Assembly (NCBI RefSeq): GCF_017654505.1 | Contig: NC_054558.1 | Span: 10,558,298 to 10,622,297 of the forward strand | Direction: 5' to 3' | DNA length: 64,000 nucleotides | DNA from: Polyodon spathula | Taxonomy: Eukaryota > Chordata > Actinopteri > Acipenseriformes > Polyodontidae | Part shown: in pieces, positions 55,500 to 64,000 of the stretch | Layout of the letters: every line of letters begins with the position of its first letter | Numbering within the stretch: the stretch's first letter is position 1 | Program-made: the position numbers and the translations under genes | Notes under the pieces: generated by a model | Databases searched by the model: none | Told to the model about the DNA's origin: nothing | What the model saw: the letters and a program-made list of their open reading frames with translations, nothing else

Positions 55500-56205
55500 A
55501 GTACAGTAGTCTCCAGGTAAGAGAACACCCCTCAGGAAGCAAGCAAAATGAAACTAAAGTAAAACAGCATGGTCAAAAAACTTAATCGCTCTGTACTATG
55601 AAACTAGCTGGCGGGTATGTTTTGGTCTATCACAGTGGCAGAGGAAAATAATGGGAGATACTTAAGATTAACAATGTTAATAAACTAACTGTCAAACTAA
55701 ATGAACACAGCACCCCTACACACGTTACAAAATGCAGCAGCAATATACAAGACATGCACATTATTTAACAGAATGGTGAAGCAACTCACCAGAACGGGAA
55801 ACACCAAATTGCTCAGTGACTTGTGCCCGATTCATGTTTTTTTCAGGCGCTCGAACAACTTTGTGTAGCAAGAGAAACAGCTGTGCATTTTGACGTTTGT
55901 TTATATGCCATTTTGTAGCGATGAGGTGCACTAATGGAAATCAGATTACAAAACAAGGTAATGTATGACAGTGGTTCTGGAAAGGTTTAATAAATCAATC
56001 AGTGTCCCTCAAGACGATGACAAGTCGCTTTCTTACAAAACAGTACTGTATCTGTTGTGAATGATTCGCTATCAGTGCCAAGAAGGTGCTCTTTTAAGTG
56101 AAGTTCCTGTTCCTTTAGCCGGAACATTTACAATGGGAAAAATCTGATTCACCACAAAGGTGTTCCCTTAGGCAAAGTGTTCTCTTCGGAGGTGTTCCTA
56201 TACGT
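55500..56205 (-). mobile_element. Probable pogo-like DNA transposon remnant
   Basis: The left edge has CAGTAGTCTCCAGGTAAGAG then AACACCCC; near the right edge, on the opposite strand, TATAGGAACACCTCCGAAGA then GAACAC. These are loosely similar inverted ends in the style of pogo/Tigger elements. On the minus strand near 55840-55790 MNRAQVTEQFGVSRS resembles the first helix-turn-helix of a pogo/CENP-B type transposase. The flanks are TA-rich. No catalytic motif seen; weak call. Confidence 0.42.
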
Positions 56206-56206
56206 G

Positions 56207-56207
<1 letters not shown>

Positions 56208-56275
<68 letters not shown>
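56208..56275. repeat. (TA)n microsatellite
   Basis: About 34 TA units next to the pogo-like remnant. Confidence 0.96.
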
Positions 56276-56279
<4 letters not shown>

Positions 56280-56951
56280 CTGGGCTTGTGCATGCTGAGT
56301 AAACAGACCAGGTAGTTTCTTCAAAAGTCAAGGTTTATTATGGGGTTTTCACATGTGGTTCAACAACTCTTGTAGCAATCCAGGAAAACAGTTAAACTCA
56401 AGTCCGGGTGTTTGAACAGCTAGCACATTATCCCATAACAAGGCTGCCCAATACAGCTCCAGGATAAGGAAAACAGAATAATTAAAGAAAAAGTCATGAT
56501 GGTGTGAGACCAGAGGGAGGAGAGGAGAGTGTGAATCCCACACAGCCTCCAGACATGATGAAAGTACACAGGCCAGGGTATAAACAAAAACAGCCAGGCT
56601 TCCAGATCAGAGAACTGACCTAGCTAACCAGGTAATTGGTTTCTACAGGCTACAGGAACAAGGCCAATCTGGCCTAATTAGTCTTTCCTTCTCTTTTCAG
56701 GGTTGCAAATAATTAAACACTTTTCCAAACAACACTATGCTTTGTATATCCTTTGTTTTGTCTTCTGCACAGACACTAATTAATAAACCACAAGCGTTTA
56801 CCAACTCAAACAATATAAGGGTGAGGTTCAAAATGGTACTCACATTATTCACTTTGGTAAGTCGCTGGGTTCCATGTTTCTTCCAGTGCGTCCTGATCCA
56901 ACGATTCTCAATCCAGTCCAGGTTTTGCAAGCTTCGTGTCAGACACAGCAA
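56276..56951. other. Non-coding, possibly LTR-derived
   Basis: Unrecognised sequence. AAGGTTTATTATGGGGTTTT near the left edge looks like a reversed AATAAA region, as in the LTR at 41.7 kb, but no paired LTR, target duplication or coding remnant was found. Confidence 0.35.
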
Positions 56952-57071
56952 CATGGCTTTGTTCATCTTCAATCCTTTCTGTCTCACACAAACTCCATGG
57001 CTTTGTTCATCTTCAATCCTTTCTGTCTCACACAAACTCCATGGCTTTGTTCATCTTCAATCCTTTCTGTA
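56952..57071. repeat. Tandem repeat, 44 bp unit, about 2.7 copies
   Basis: Exact or nearly exact units of CATGGCTTTGTTCATCTTCA-ATCCTTTCTGTCTCACACAA-ACTC, starting at 56952, 56996 and 57040. Confidence 0.93.
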
Positions 57072-57092
57072 CGGTATCTAGCCGGCGAATTA

Positions 57093-57716
57093 TGAAGTGC
57101 CATGTGTAAAAAAATGTGTTAATATTTTAACATGTCTTTTTTTCCAGATTTCACTTAAATCTTGTATTTTTTCCCCAGATTTATAAATGTTGTGAAAATA
57201 AATAAATATATTTTTAAATGTGTACATTCAGATAGAATTTATAAATCTAGTTACAAGATTTAACATTTAGCTAAATATTTAACTGTCCAGCTAAATCTGG
57301 AGTTTGTATGCAAATGAGCTCCGCCCGCTTTGTGCTTCCACGTGATTTGATTGGCTCTTTAATGCTTAAATTTGCATATTTCTCAATTGGCATTACAGAG
57401 CCAACCAAATCGCGTGAAAGCACAAAGCAGGCAGAGCTCATTTGCATAAATGTTAAATGTTGTTAAATCTTGTTAAGAGATTTAGCTGGCCAGTTAAATA
57501 TTTATCTAAATATTAAATCTAGTTAAGAGATTTAAGATCTAGTTAAATATTTATCTAAATGTTAAATCTTGTAATTAGATCTATAAATTATATCTGAATG
57601 TACACATTAAAAAAAAAAAAAAAGTACTTATTTTCACAACATTTATAAATATGGGGAAAAGATTTAAGTTAAATCTGAGAAAAAATATTAACACTTTTTT
57701 TACACAAGGCACCCCA
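57093..57716. mobile_element. Foldback (long palindromic) MITE-like element
   Basis: 624 bp, almost entirely an imperfect palindrome centred near 57.39 kb. Outer arms share GTGTAAAAAAATGTGTTAATATTTT, in shortened form GTGTTAATATTTT, and TTTATAAATGTTGTGAAAAT. Inner arms share ATGCAAATGAGCTC, CTTTGTGCTT and GATTGGCTCT. The ends are TGAAGTGCC and, inverted, TGGGGTGCC, next to TA on both sides and a 6-bp direct repeat GCGAAT (57085-57090 and 57719-57724). No coding capacity. The superfamily is unclear. Confidence 0.78.
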
Positions 57717-57738
57717 TAGCGAATTTTCAGTCTTTCCC

Positions 57739-57801
<63 letters not shown>
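57739..57801. repeat. (AAT)n microsatellite
   Basis: About 21 AAT units, 22 bp past the foldback element. Confidence 0.96.
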
Positions 57802-57802
<1 letters not shown>

Positions 57803-58315
57803 TGTTAATCAAATGTTCAAGGGCGAAACACAGCAGCCTTCAATCCTAGACTGAAGTGTAAAAGAAGTAGAAGCACGGTGATGTTTAAGATCTGAGGTTT
57901 AATTTTAGCAGTGAAAATATTTCTTACATGTTTCAGAAGGGTAATTGTTGTCACATTTTCAGAATGCAGGCAATCATACGCTTTCATGCAGCCGTGTCAC
58001 ACAACTCATGAAAACAATAAGACGAGCTATTCCTGTCCCCACACAAAAAATAGCCGGACGATATCAGCTGAATCACAGCCGTTACCATAGGAGGCAGTCC
58101 GTTCACTGGGTGATTCACCAGCCTCATTAGTTTCCTTAAAATAATTTTGCAACAAAAGCCACAGGTCTCAGATAACTGCAACTCTTTCTTTCAATCAAGA
58201 ATCATTACGGGGACGACAATCTTATATATATATTATATCCTTTAATTAAGGTCAAGGATAGAATTATTCCTTTTTGAAATTAAAAAAAAAACAAGTTTAA
58301 AAGCTATATCAATCC
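57802..58315. other. Non-coding sequence
   Basis: No gene recognised. Confidence 0.5.
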
Positions 58316-58317
58316 TA

Positions 58318-58378
<61 letters not shown>
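58316..58378. repeat. (TTA)n microsatellite
   Basis: About 20 units, directly before the interspersed repeat copy at 58384. Confidence 0.96.
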
Positions 58379-58380
<2 letters not shown>

Positions 58381-58383
58381 ATT

Positions 58384-58560
58384 AATGAATGTATGTATTT
58401 ATTTATTTATTTGGGAGAGGCCTTTATCCAAGGTGACTTACAGGTGTTACAGGGCAGTACAGGGTTACAATGCAAGCTTCATATTTAGATACAGTATAGT
58501 TTACAGTAAATGCAAATGATACAACTAAAATATAATATGAACTAGGGTGCAACAAGTTAG
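58384..58560 (+). repeat. Interspersed repeat, 'ATCCAAGGTGACTTACAG' family, copy 2
   Basis: Same blocks in the same order as at 18051-18195 (TATTTATTTATTTGGGAGAG, ATCCAAGGTGACTTACAGGT, ACAGGGCAGTACAGGGTTAC, ATACAGTATAGTTTACAG). Extends further, to the AACTAGGGTGCAACAAG region. Confidence 0.7.
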
Positions 58561-58747
58561 GATTGCAGCAAGCTCAATCTACAATGACAGATTAGCAGTG
58601 CAGTAGTGCATCAGCTGAGGGATGCCTTGTGTAATGGGGAGTGTTGTGTGATGCACTGTCAATTTGGATTCTATCGCATTGATGAGAAGCGGTTGAAAGC
58701 TCTAAAACCCCGAATGCAGAGGAGCAAGGCTCTTTGGCATTGAGTGT

Positions 58748-58749
<2 letters not shown>
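58561..58749. other. Non-coding sequence
   Basis: Possibly further sequence of the preceding repeat; no gene. Confidence 0.35.

Positions 58750-58829
<80 letters not shown>
58750..58829. repeat. (TA)n microsatellite
   Basis: About 40 TA units. Confidence 0.97.
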
Positions 58830-58831
<2 letters not shown>

Positions 58832-60189
58832 TTTGTCCATACATTAACCATACATTCATACCTTTTGTATTATATTATCATGCATTTTTTTATTAAAGAA
58901 TGTAGTACCTTATATAATTAAATTACTGTTTGGTCATATAAAGTAATAAAAGCTCCTTTATAATGAATTATTAAAATATGTAGTCCTGTATGATGACAAA
59001 TCAAGATAAGGTAAACCAGCCACCCCTCAAGGATGTGGGCCGTGTCTCTGTAACTGCCTTTGAGGTCAGGGTTTGTGTATCTACAAGGCATGGTTGTACG
59101 TTTGTGTTCGTCCACATAGCATACACTATCAACAGCCAGCAATGAGATGACAATGACAATCTGCAATGGGATGTGTATGAACTGACTGGTATATAAACAT
59201 GAATGCTATTGCTCAGGTAGAGGTGTGGAAAGAACAAAGCCATTAGGTGTGTACAGTGAGGCGGCGCAGGCATCTCTCTGTTTTGATTGTGCATTGCATT
59301 ACTGTGCCTCAGCCTGTGCTGTGCGGTAGGCAGATGGCACATTGTGTGCAGGGCCACAGGCAAACTCTTGTCTCTTCCGATGAGAGTGGGCGTGATAACA
59401 ATTTTAAGCTGATGCATGTTTTTCCTCCCTAGTGTTTCTTTTTGGTTCCTCTGTTGATCAAGAAGCCTCTGGACTAGCCTTTGTACATTGAATTTTCACT
59501 CCTCAGTGTAATTTACCATTTAAAGCACAATTAACTTTTGAGTAGATTTGGATTTGGAAACAATAACAGGGCTTCTGAATCTCTTACATGTTGTTTAATC
59601 AATACTAAAGACTCATTTTCTTATTTCTTATTATTGTCATTATATCATTGTATTTTGTAATTGCTTTAATCTGTCCCCAACTGTCCTGGTGAACCAGAGG
59701 GACTGAGCGAAACTGTCCTTAAAGAGGTCTTGGCTGGGCGCAAGGTGGGTTTATGTATTTCATTCAGGCCACTTTTGCCTGGATTCCATGCATATATCCA
59801 GGTCCTGCACTAGAAAGCTCTACCCTCTAATGTGTTCAGCAGACCCATTAGTCTTGTGCTGCATCAGCAGGATAAGCAGCTATTAAATCTTAGGGAGCAA
59901 ATCAGGGGCCTTTCAGAATATCGCAGGCCCAAAGAAACACAAGGAAAGCTCCTTATCAAAGGAGTAGGATGTTAACAGCTTAATAGTGATTTTTATAGGC
60001 ACACGGTTTTATAGATTCCTCAGATATTGTTTAAAGACCACCTGTGGAATAAACTCTGTGTGTTTTCATGTCAAACTGGATTCAGGAGGCATTGGAATCC
60101 ATGTAATGAAATTGACTGCGGGTGAATCACTGACCAGATAAAAACAAAATAATCACATAGAAGCGTCTACTTATTCTAAATGGATGATT
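58830..60189. other. Non-coding sequence
   Basis: No gene recognised. The minus-strand frame 59001-59417 (138 codons) has no motif that I know. Confidence 0.4.
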
Positions 60190-60484
60190 CAGTAACACTT
60201 TACATTAATTGTCTCTAATGTGCATTTACATAGTAGCTACTGAATAAATACATGTGGGCTTACAAATAATTACAATGTACTTAATGTGCAAGTCTTTTTT
60301 CACAATATATGTAGGTACACAGTTGTATGAGAAAGGGGTTAGGATTAGGGTTAGGGTTATATCGTGCACATTGTTTTTGCACATTAAGTACATTGTAATG
60401 GTACATAATAACATTGTAATTGTGTGTCAGTACACATGCATTTACTAATTAAGTGCGATGTAACAGTAATCAGAGACACTTGAT
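60190..60484. mobile_element. Palindromic MITE-like repeat with telomere-like core
   Basis: Imperfect inverted repeat. Left: GTAACACTTTACATTAATTG, ATAAATACATGTG, TTACAATGTACTTAATGTGC. Right, on the opposite strand: GTAAATGCATGTG and TTACAATGTACTTAATGTGC. The loop holds GGTTAGGATTAGGGTTAGGG (60337-60356), close to the vertebrate telomere hexamer. A repeat of this build is common in fish genomes as I recall; the class is not certain. No coding capacity. Confidence 0.6.
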
Positions 60485-62959
60485 TGTTTATTTAGTTTGC
60501 ATTTTCACTCCTCAACCAATCATTGTGTAGTGTATCATTTGGAGCACAGGGACACAATCTCTGTAAATCTGTCCGAGTAGACCAAATGCTATACTCTTTA
60601 AATTAAAAAAAAAAAAAAAAAACATTTGGAGAATATAATCTGAGCCACAATACATGCCATCAGTGATGTTCGAGCACAATTCTAAAAACTATTGCTATGT
60701 ATGGTCTAAAACATTTATTTTATGGCCAGCTAATGGTTTCTTGATTTTGGACTACAGTGCAGAAACAGTAGATTCAGTAATAGATTAGGCTATAAAGTAC
60801 TTAGAAACATGGAAAAGCACCGCCATGACTTTAGAGATGATCAGCTATTTTCAGCTCAAAATTAGATGGCTTTAATTTTGCCGATTAAAGGCTGTCTATT
60901 GCGTAGTATACAATATGTTTCAGCTAAAACTAATGGAACATTTATGGCAAGGCAACTTCTCAAACTCCTTAGAGATGAACTGCTTTAAAATCTCTAGTAA
61001 TGTCATTACAATGTGTGGCTATGGGGCTGTTAAAAGAGTACTGCAGTAGCAGAGTTCCAGAAGCAGACAACAATCACAACAAATAAAACCCTTTCTTCTT
61101 GTTTTATTTCTCTTTAACTATAGCAGCAGAACAGCCCTTAATGACTTGAACAATGCCTCAGGTCCTCGGCCATGACTCAGTGATGACAAACCAGGAGCTC
61201 ATAAATATCAAGAGAAAGCTCAAGACATTCCCATTCTACGGCTTGTTATCTGTATTTAATCAGATTGCAGAGTGTTCTGAATTCTTCATGTGTGTGTATA
61301 CATGTTACGGTTCACATGACTTTTGTGTTTGTGTGCATACATGTTACTGTTCACGTGACGTTGATCTGAGTGGGGATCATTATTGCCTCTTAAGTCAGAA
61401 TTAGGACTTTCAATCTTGATCATTCATGCTCCCTAATTTAGCAAATGTCTCACTCTAAGGGATTATTGCACTGCTGCACTTCTGTAATTGCTTATTCAAG
61501 CCAGCAAGCAAATTAAACAGACCTTGCCCATTAACTATAAAACAAATGTTCTCAGCTTTATCATTTGCACTTTGGTGTCCAGATCAGTTAGTGGAATGTT
61601 GGTGCCAGTAAGCATTCCATTCCGCAGTCAACTTCCTTTGAGATTGACGCATGGTGCTGAAGGGCGTCACTGGACATCAGAGAAGTACTTAGACAAATTA
61701 TACAAAGCATTTGTAATTCTTTAAAGCACTTAGTATATGTCTTAAAACACTATGCTTTTTTTTAATGAAAGTGCCTTGTTCTTCTTATCACCATTAGACT
61801 CTGTTATCACTTTCTTAACACTTATCTTTCATGATACTTACAAATTTGTATGAATGTTAATGAGAATGGAGCAGCCAAGGTCATGTATGTTTCAATGTTA
61901 ACCTCCATTGAAAAAAACCTGAACCTTTTCACTGTCCCTTTATCATTGTTTGGTTTAAGCCCCACAATGCACCACAGAGCATTCGTCTCATTCACAGTAT
62001 GGGTAGGAATAGACACATAAAAATGGTATGCAATAGTGGGGAGTTTATTTTAGATCTTGTCTTAAAAGGAGAGAACTACAGAGAGACCTCTAGGGCTCTG
62101 TATGGGAGCTACAGTATCAAGTGTAAGATTCCCAAACTCCATCTAGTGTGCCGTGAGTAGCAAGAACAAATGCAGAGGCCAATCCTAACAGTTTTAAACT
62201 AGTGTGGGACTAAAACAAATGCTTCCATTACTGTGCATTGATACGGTATGATCACTAAAGAAGAGTCTGAATGAGAAACGACACGGCAGAGAATAAGGTG
62301 CTTGTCTTCTCATTGGAGAGCAGGAAGAAGCGAACTGTTCCAATGAGGAGGGCTGCCACAGTCAAATAAAGGACTCTGTTGTCTTGCGAGGCCCATGTGA
62401 ATGCTAGAGGGTTCTGCTGAGGGAAGGAGAATCATTTGGAAGTATTTTGATCAAAAGATTTATAGCATTACCTATATCTGTCCATCCTTATTAATAACAA
62501 TAAAAAATAAGACACATTGATAATATTTTTTTTTTATTCAAACTATTATCTAAGTAATAAAACTAAACCAACAAAAAAAATATGTAATTTAATTTCTAGG
62601 TTCAATCATGTCAATGACTATGAAGCAAAAGAGTCCATCAAATTGTAGGGGGGTTGGCGTCAATGATAACCTTGTAGTCATGTAGACAGATCTTGCATTG
62701 CTTATTGTTCCTGACACTCGGTAAAGCTCAAGCAGTCCTTCCTTTCCACACAAGCAGTACTGACAGGAAGTGGTCGTGTGAAAGAACAGTCCTGTCTCCA
62801 TACCCACCCAATCTCAGTCCTCTCTGTTAGACTGCTTGCTAAGGGTTAAGACTGTTATCATGAGACCACCGGTGTCGTGCATTTACCCCACTGTGCTACC
62901 TTAACCCATTCCTCTCTCCTTTCATTCTCTTTTGGTTTTGTGCATGCCTGCTATTTAGA
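60485..62959. other. Non-coding sequence
   Basis: No gene recognised over 2.5 kb; frames at 61153-61404 and 61488-61724 lack motifs. An 18-A run lies near 60605. Confidence 0.45.
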
Positions 62960-63420
62960 AAATAAGAAGATATGAATAGTTTGAGATGAAGGAAAAGGCC
63001 TTTCAGCCCAACAAGGCTCATCCCCTTGTTAGCACACCATTCTCCCTACTGGGGGGAACTCAATAAAAGCACAGAATCTAGTCTGTTTAAAATGTTCCCA
63101 GTGTTTTAGATCCTACTACTTCACCTGGTACTATTCAAACAGTAAAAAAGTGCTTCCTACCTTCTGTTTTAAACTTGCTTTAACTCAGCTTCCACTTGTG
63201 CCTTCTTGTTCTTCTCTCTATGCTGAATTTAAAGTCGTGTCTTGGGTTACTTTATCTGTAACATTTATCATTTGATAGACCTCAATCAAGTCTTCTCTTT
63301 CTCTTATTTTTTCTCTGCTGAAGATTAACCTTTCCTCAGGCTAGTTGCCCTTTTCTGCACCTTCATTTTATTAATGATAACACCAGATATAACCCTTTAA
63401 CAATGTCAGGCAAGTGGCCA
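62960..63420 (-). mobile_element. Ancient CR1-like LINE 3' fragment
   Basis: Minus orientation. It shares the general plan of CR1 3' ends but is too diverged to align closely with the young family: AGGAAAAGGCCTTTCAGCCC, AAAAAGTGCTTCCTACCTTC, ACCTCAATCAAGTCTTCTCT, AACCTTTCCTCAGGCTAG and GCCCTTTTCTGCACCTTCAT. The last four correspond, in reverse, to the RxxLxGDLIxxF, RLxxLxL and LxRxQRRA protein blocks of CR1 ORF2. This is a separate, much older CR1-related insertion. Confidence 0.75.
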
Positions 63421-64000
63421 CAATACAGACTGATAAAGCGTTGAATAAATGATGACACTGCAGAGGCCAGTTTAGGACTTCAGTATTTATCCAGAGCTTT
63501 GCTGATTGGAGGCAAAGAAGACCATTAATGCTATCAGTACCAAATGTCAACAAAGTAATGGATTGCATAATGGATTGCTTTACCTACATTGTTTATTTAT
63601 TTATGTATATATTTTAAAATAAATTAGATTCTTGTCTGTTCCTCGTTTGAGGATTTTTTTTTTTTTTATGCTTTCACTGGTTACTTTACCATAGTTTCTA
63701 TCCAGTTGAGTATGGCAGTTGTAATTAATGGCATCAGTGTAATGTGTTTTCCAAATACTTTTCCTAATTAATGGGGCTTATTTATGTGCAAATAACAGTC
63801 GTTATACTGATAACCAAGTCATAGATAGGAGAGTAACGGCAATCACCAAGCGTTTGTGGCTAAAGTGACCCCCACCATACGCAATCTGAGAATGGGTTTA
63901 GGATTAGTCTGATATTGGGATGTCTTGACCAATGCAAGAGATGTGACAGTGTAATGAAGTAGCACAACAGTGGACTTCCTACAATGATAAAAACGCTTTG
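63421..64000. other. Non-coding sequence
   Basis: No gene or repeat family recognised. Confidence 0.45.

Noticed and set aside
56276..57085. LTR of another retroelement
   Set aside because: Reversed AATAAA-like start only; no second LTR, target duplication or coding remnant.

Overview
This window is vertebrate nuclear DNA, almost certainly from a ray-finned fish and probably a non-teleost one such as a sturgeon or paddlefish. The lineage call is inference: it rests on the repeat families, above all a CR1 LINE whose 3' end (TTCTTATG repeats preceded by a conserved untranslated block) I associate with Acipenseriformes. I found no host protein-coding exon, tRNA, rRNA or other cellular gene that I can defend. 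What can be annotated is mobile DNA, its decayed proteins, and simple or tandem repeats in AT-rich non-coding sequence.

Layout. 1-12 kb: non-coding DNA with a Kolobok/T2-type MITE (TTAA target), several minisatellites and a piggyBac-type MITE (TTAA target). 12-22 kb: pogo/Tigger-like and smaller MITEs, a CR1 3' fragment, and two broken Tc1/mariner elements (18.8-20.2 kb minus strand, 20.57-22.2 kb plus strand), several abutting long (TA)n arrays. 22-34 kb: large TG/CA, AAG and TAGA tracts and a long, young CR1 copy (25.6-28.1 kb). 34-40 kb: an old CR1 fragment, a CORE-type SINE with A and B boxes, a Harbinger-type MITE and a 46-bp minisatellite.

40.6-52.5 kb is the centrepiece, a nest of insertions: an L2-clade LINE was hit by a Harbinger-type MITE and by a complete LTR retrotransposon; that element was hit in its integrase by a CR1 LINE (minus strand); that CR1 was hit by another CR1 (plus strand). 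Target-site duplications support several of the steps. The LTR element has the order gag-protease-integrase-RT-RNase H, with integrase before reverse transcriptase, and a SCAN-like gag. Both are hallmarks of the unusual Gmr1-like branch of Ty3/gypsy.

52.5-64 kb: more (TA)n arrays, a pogo-like remnant, a 624-bp foldback element, a palindromic repeat with telomere-like hexamers at its centre, and an old CR1-like fragment.

All transposon proteins here are broken by frameshifts, stops, truncation or insertion. Two CR1 copies are nearly identical to each other in protein sequence, so that family was recently active. CR1 and Tc1 proteins act on their own DNA or RNA; nothing suggests a cellular pathway or operon.
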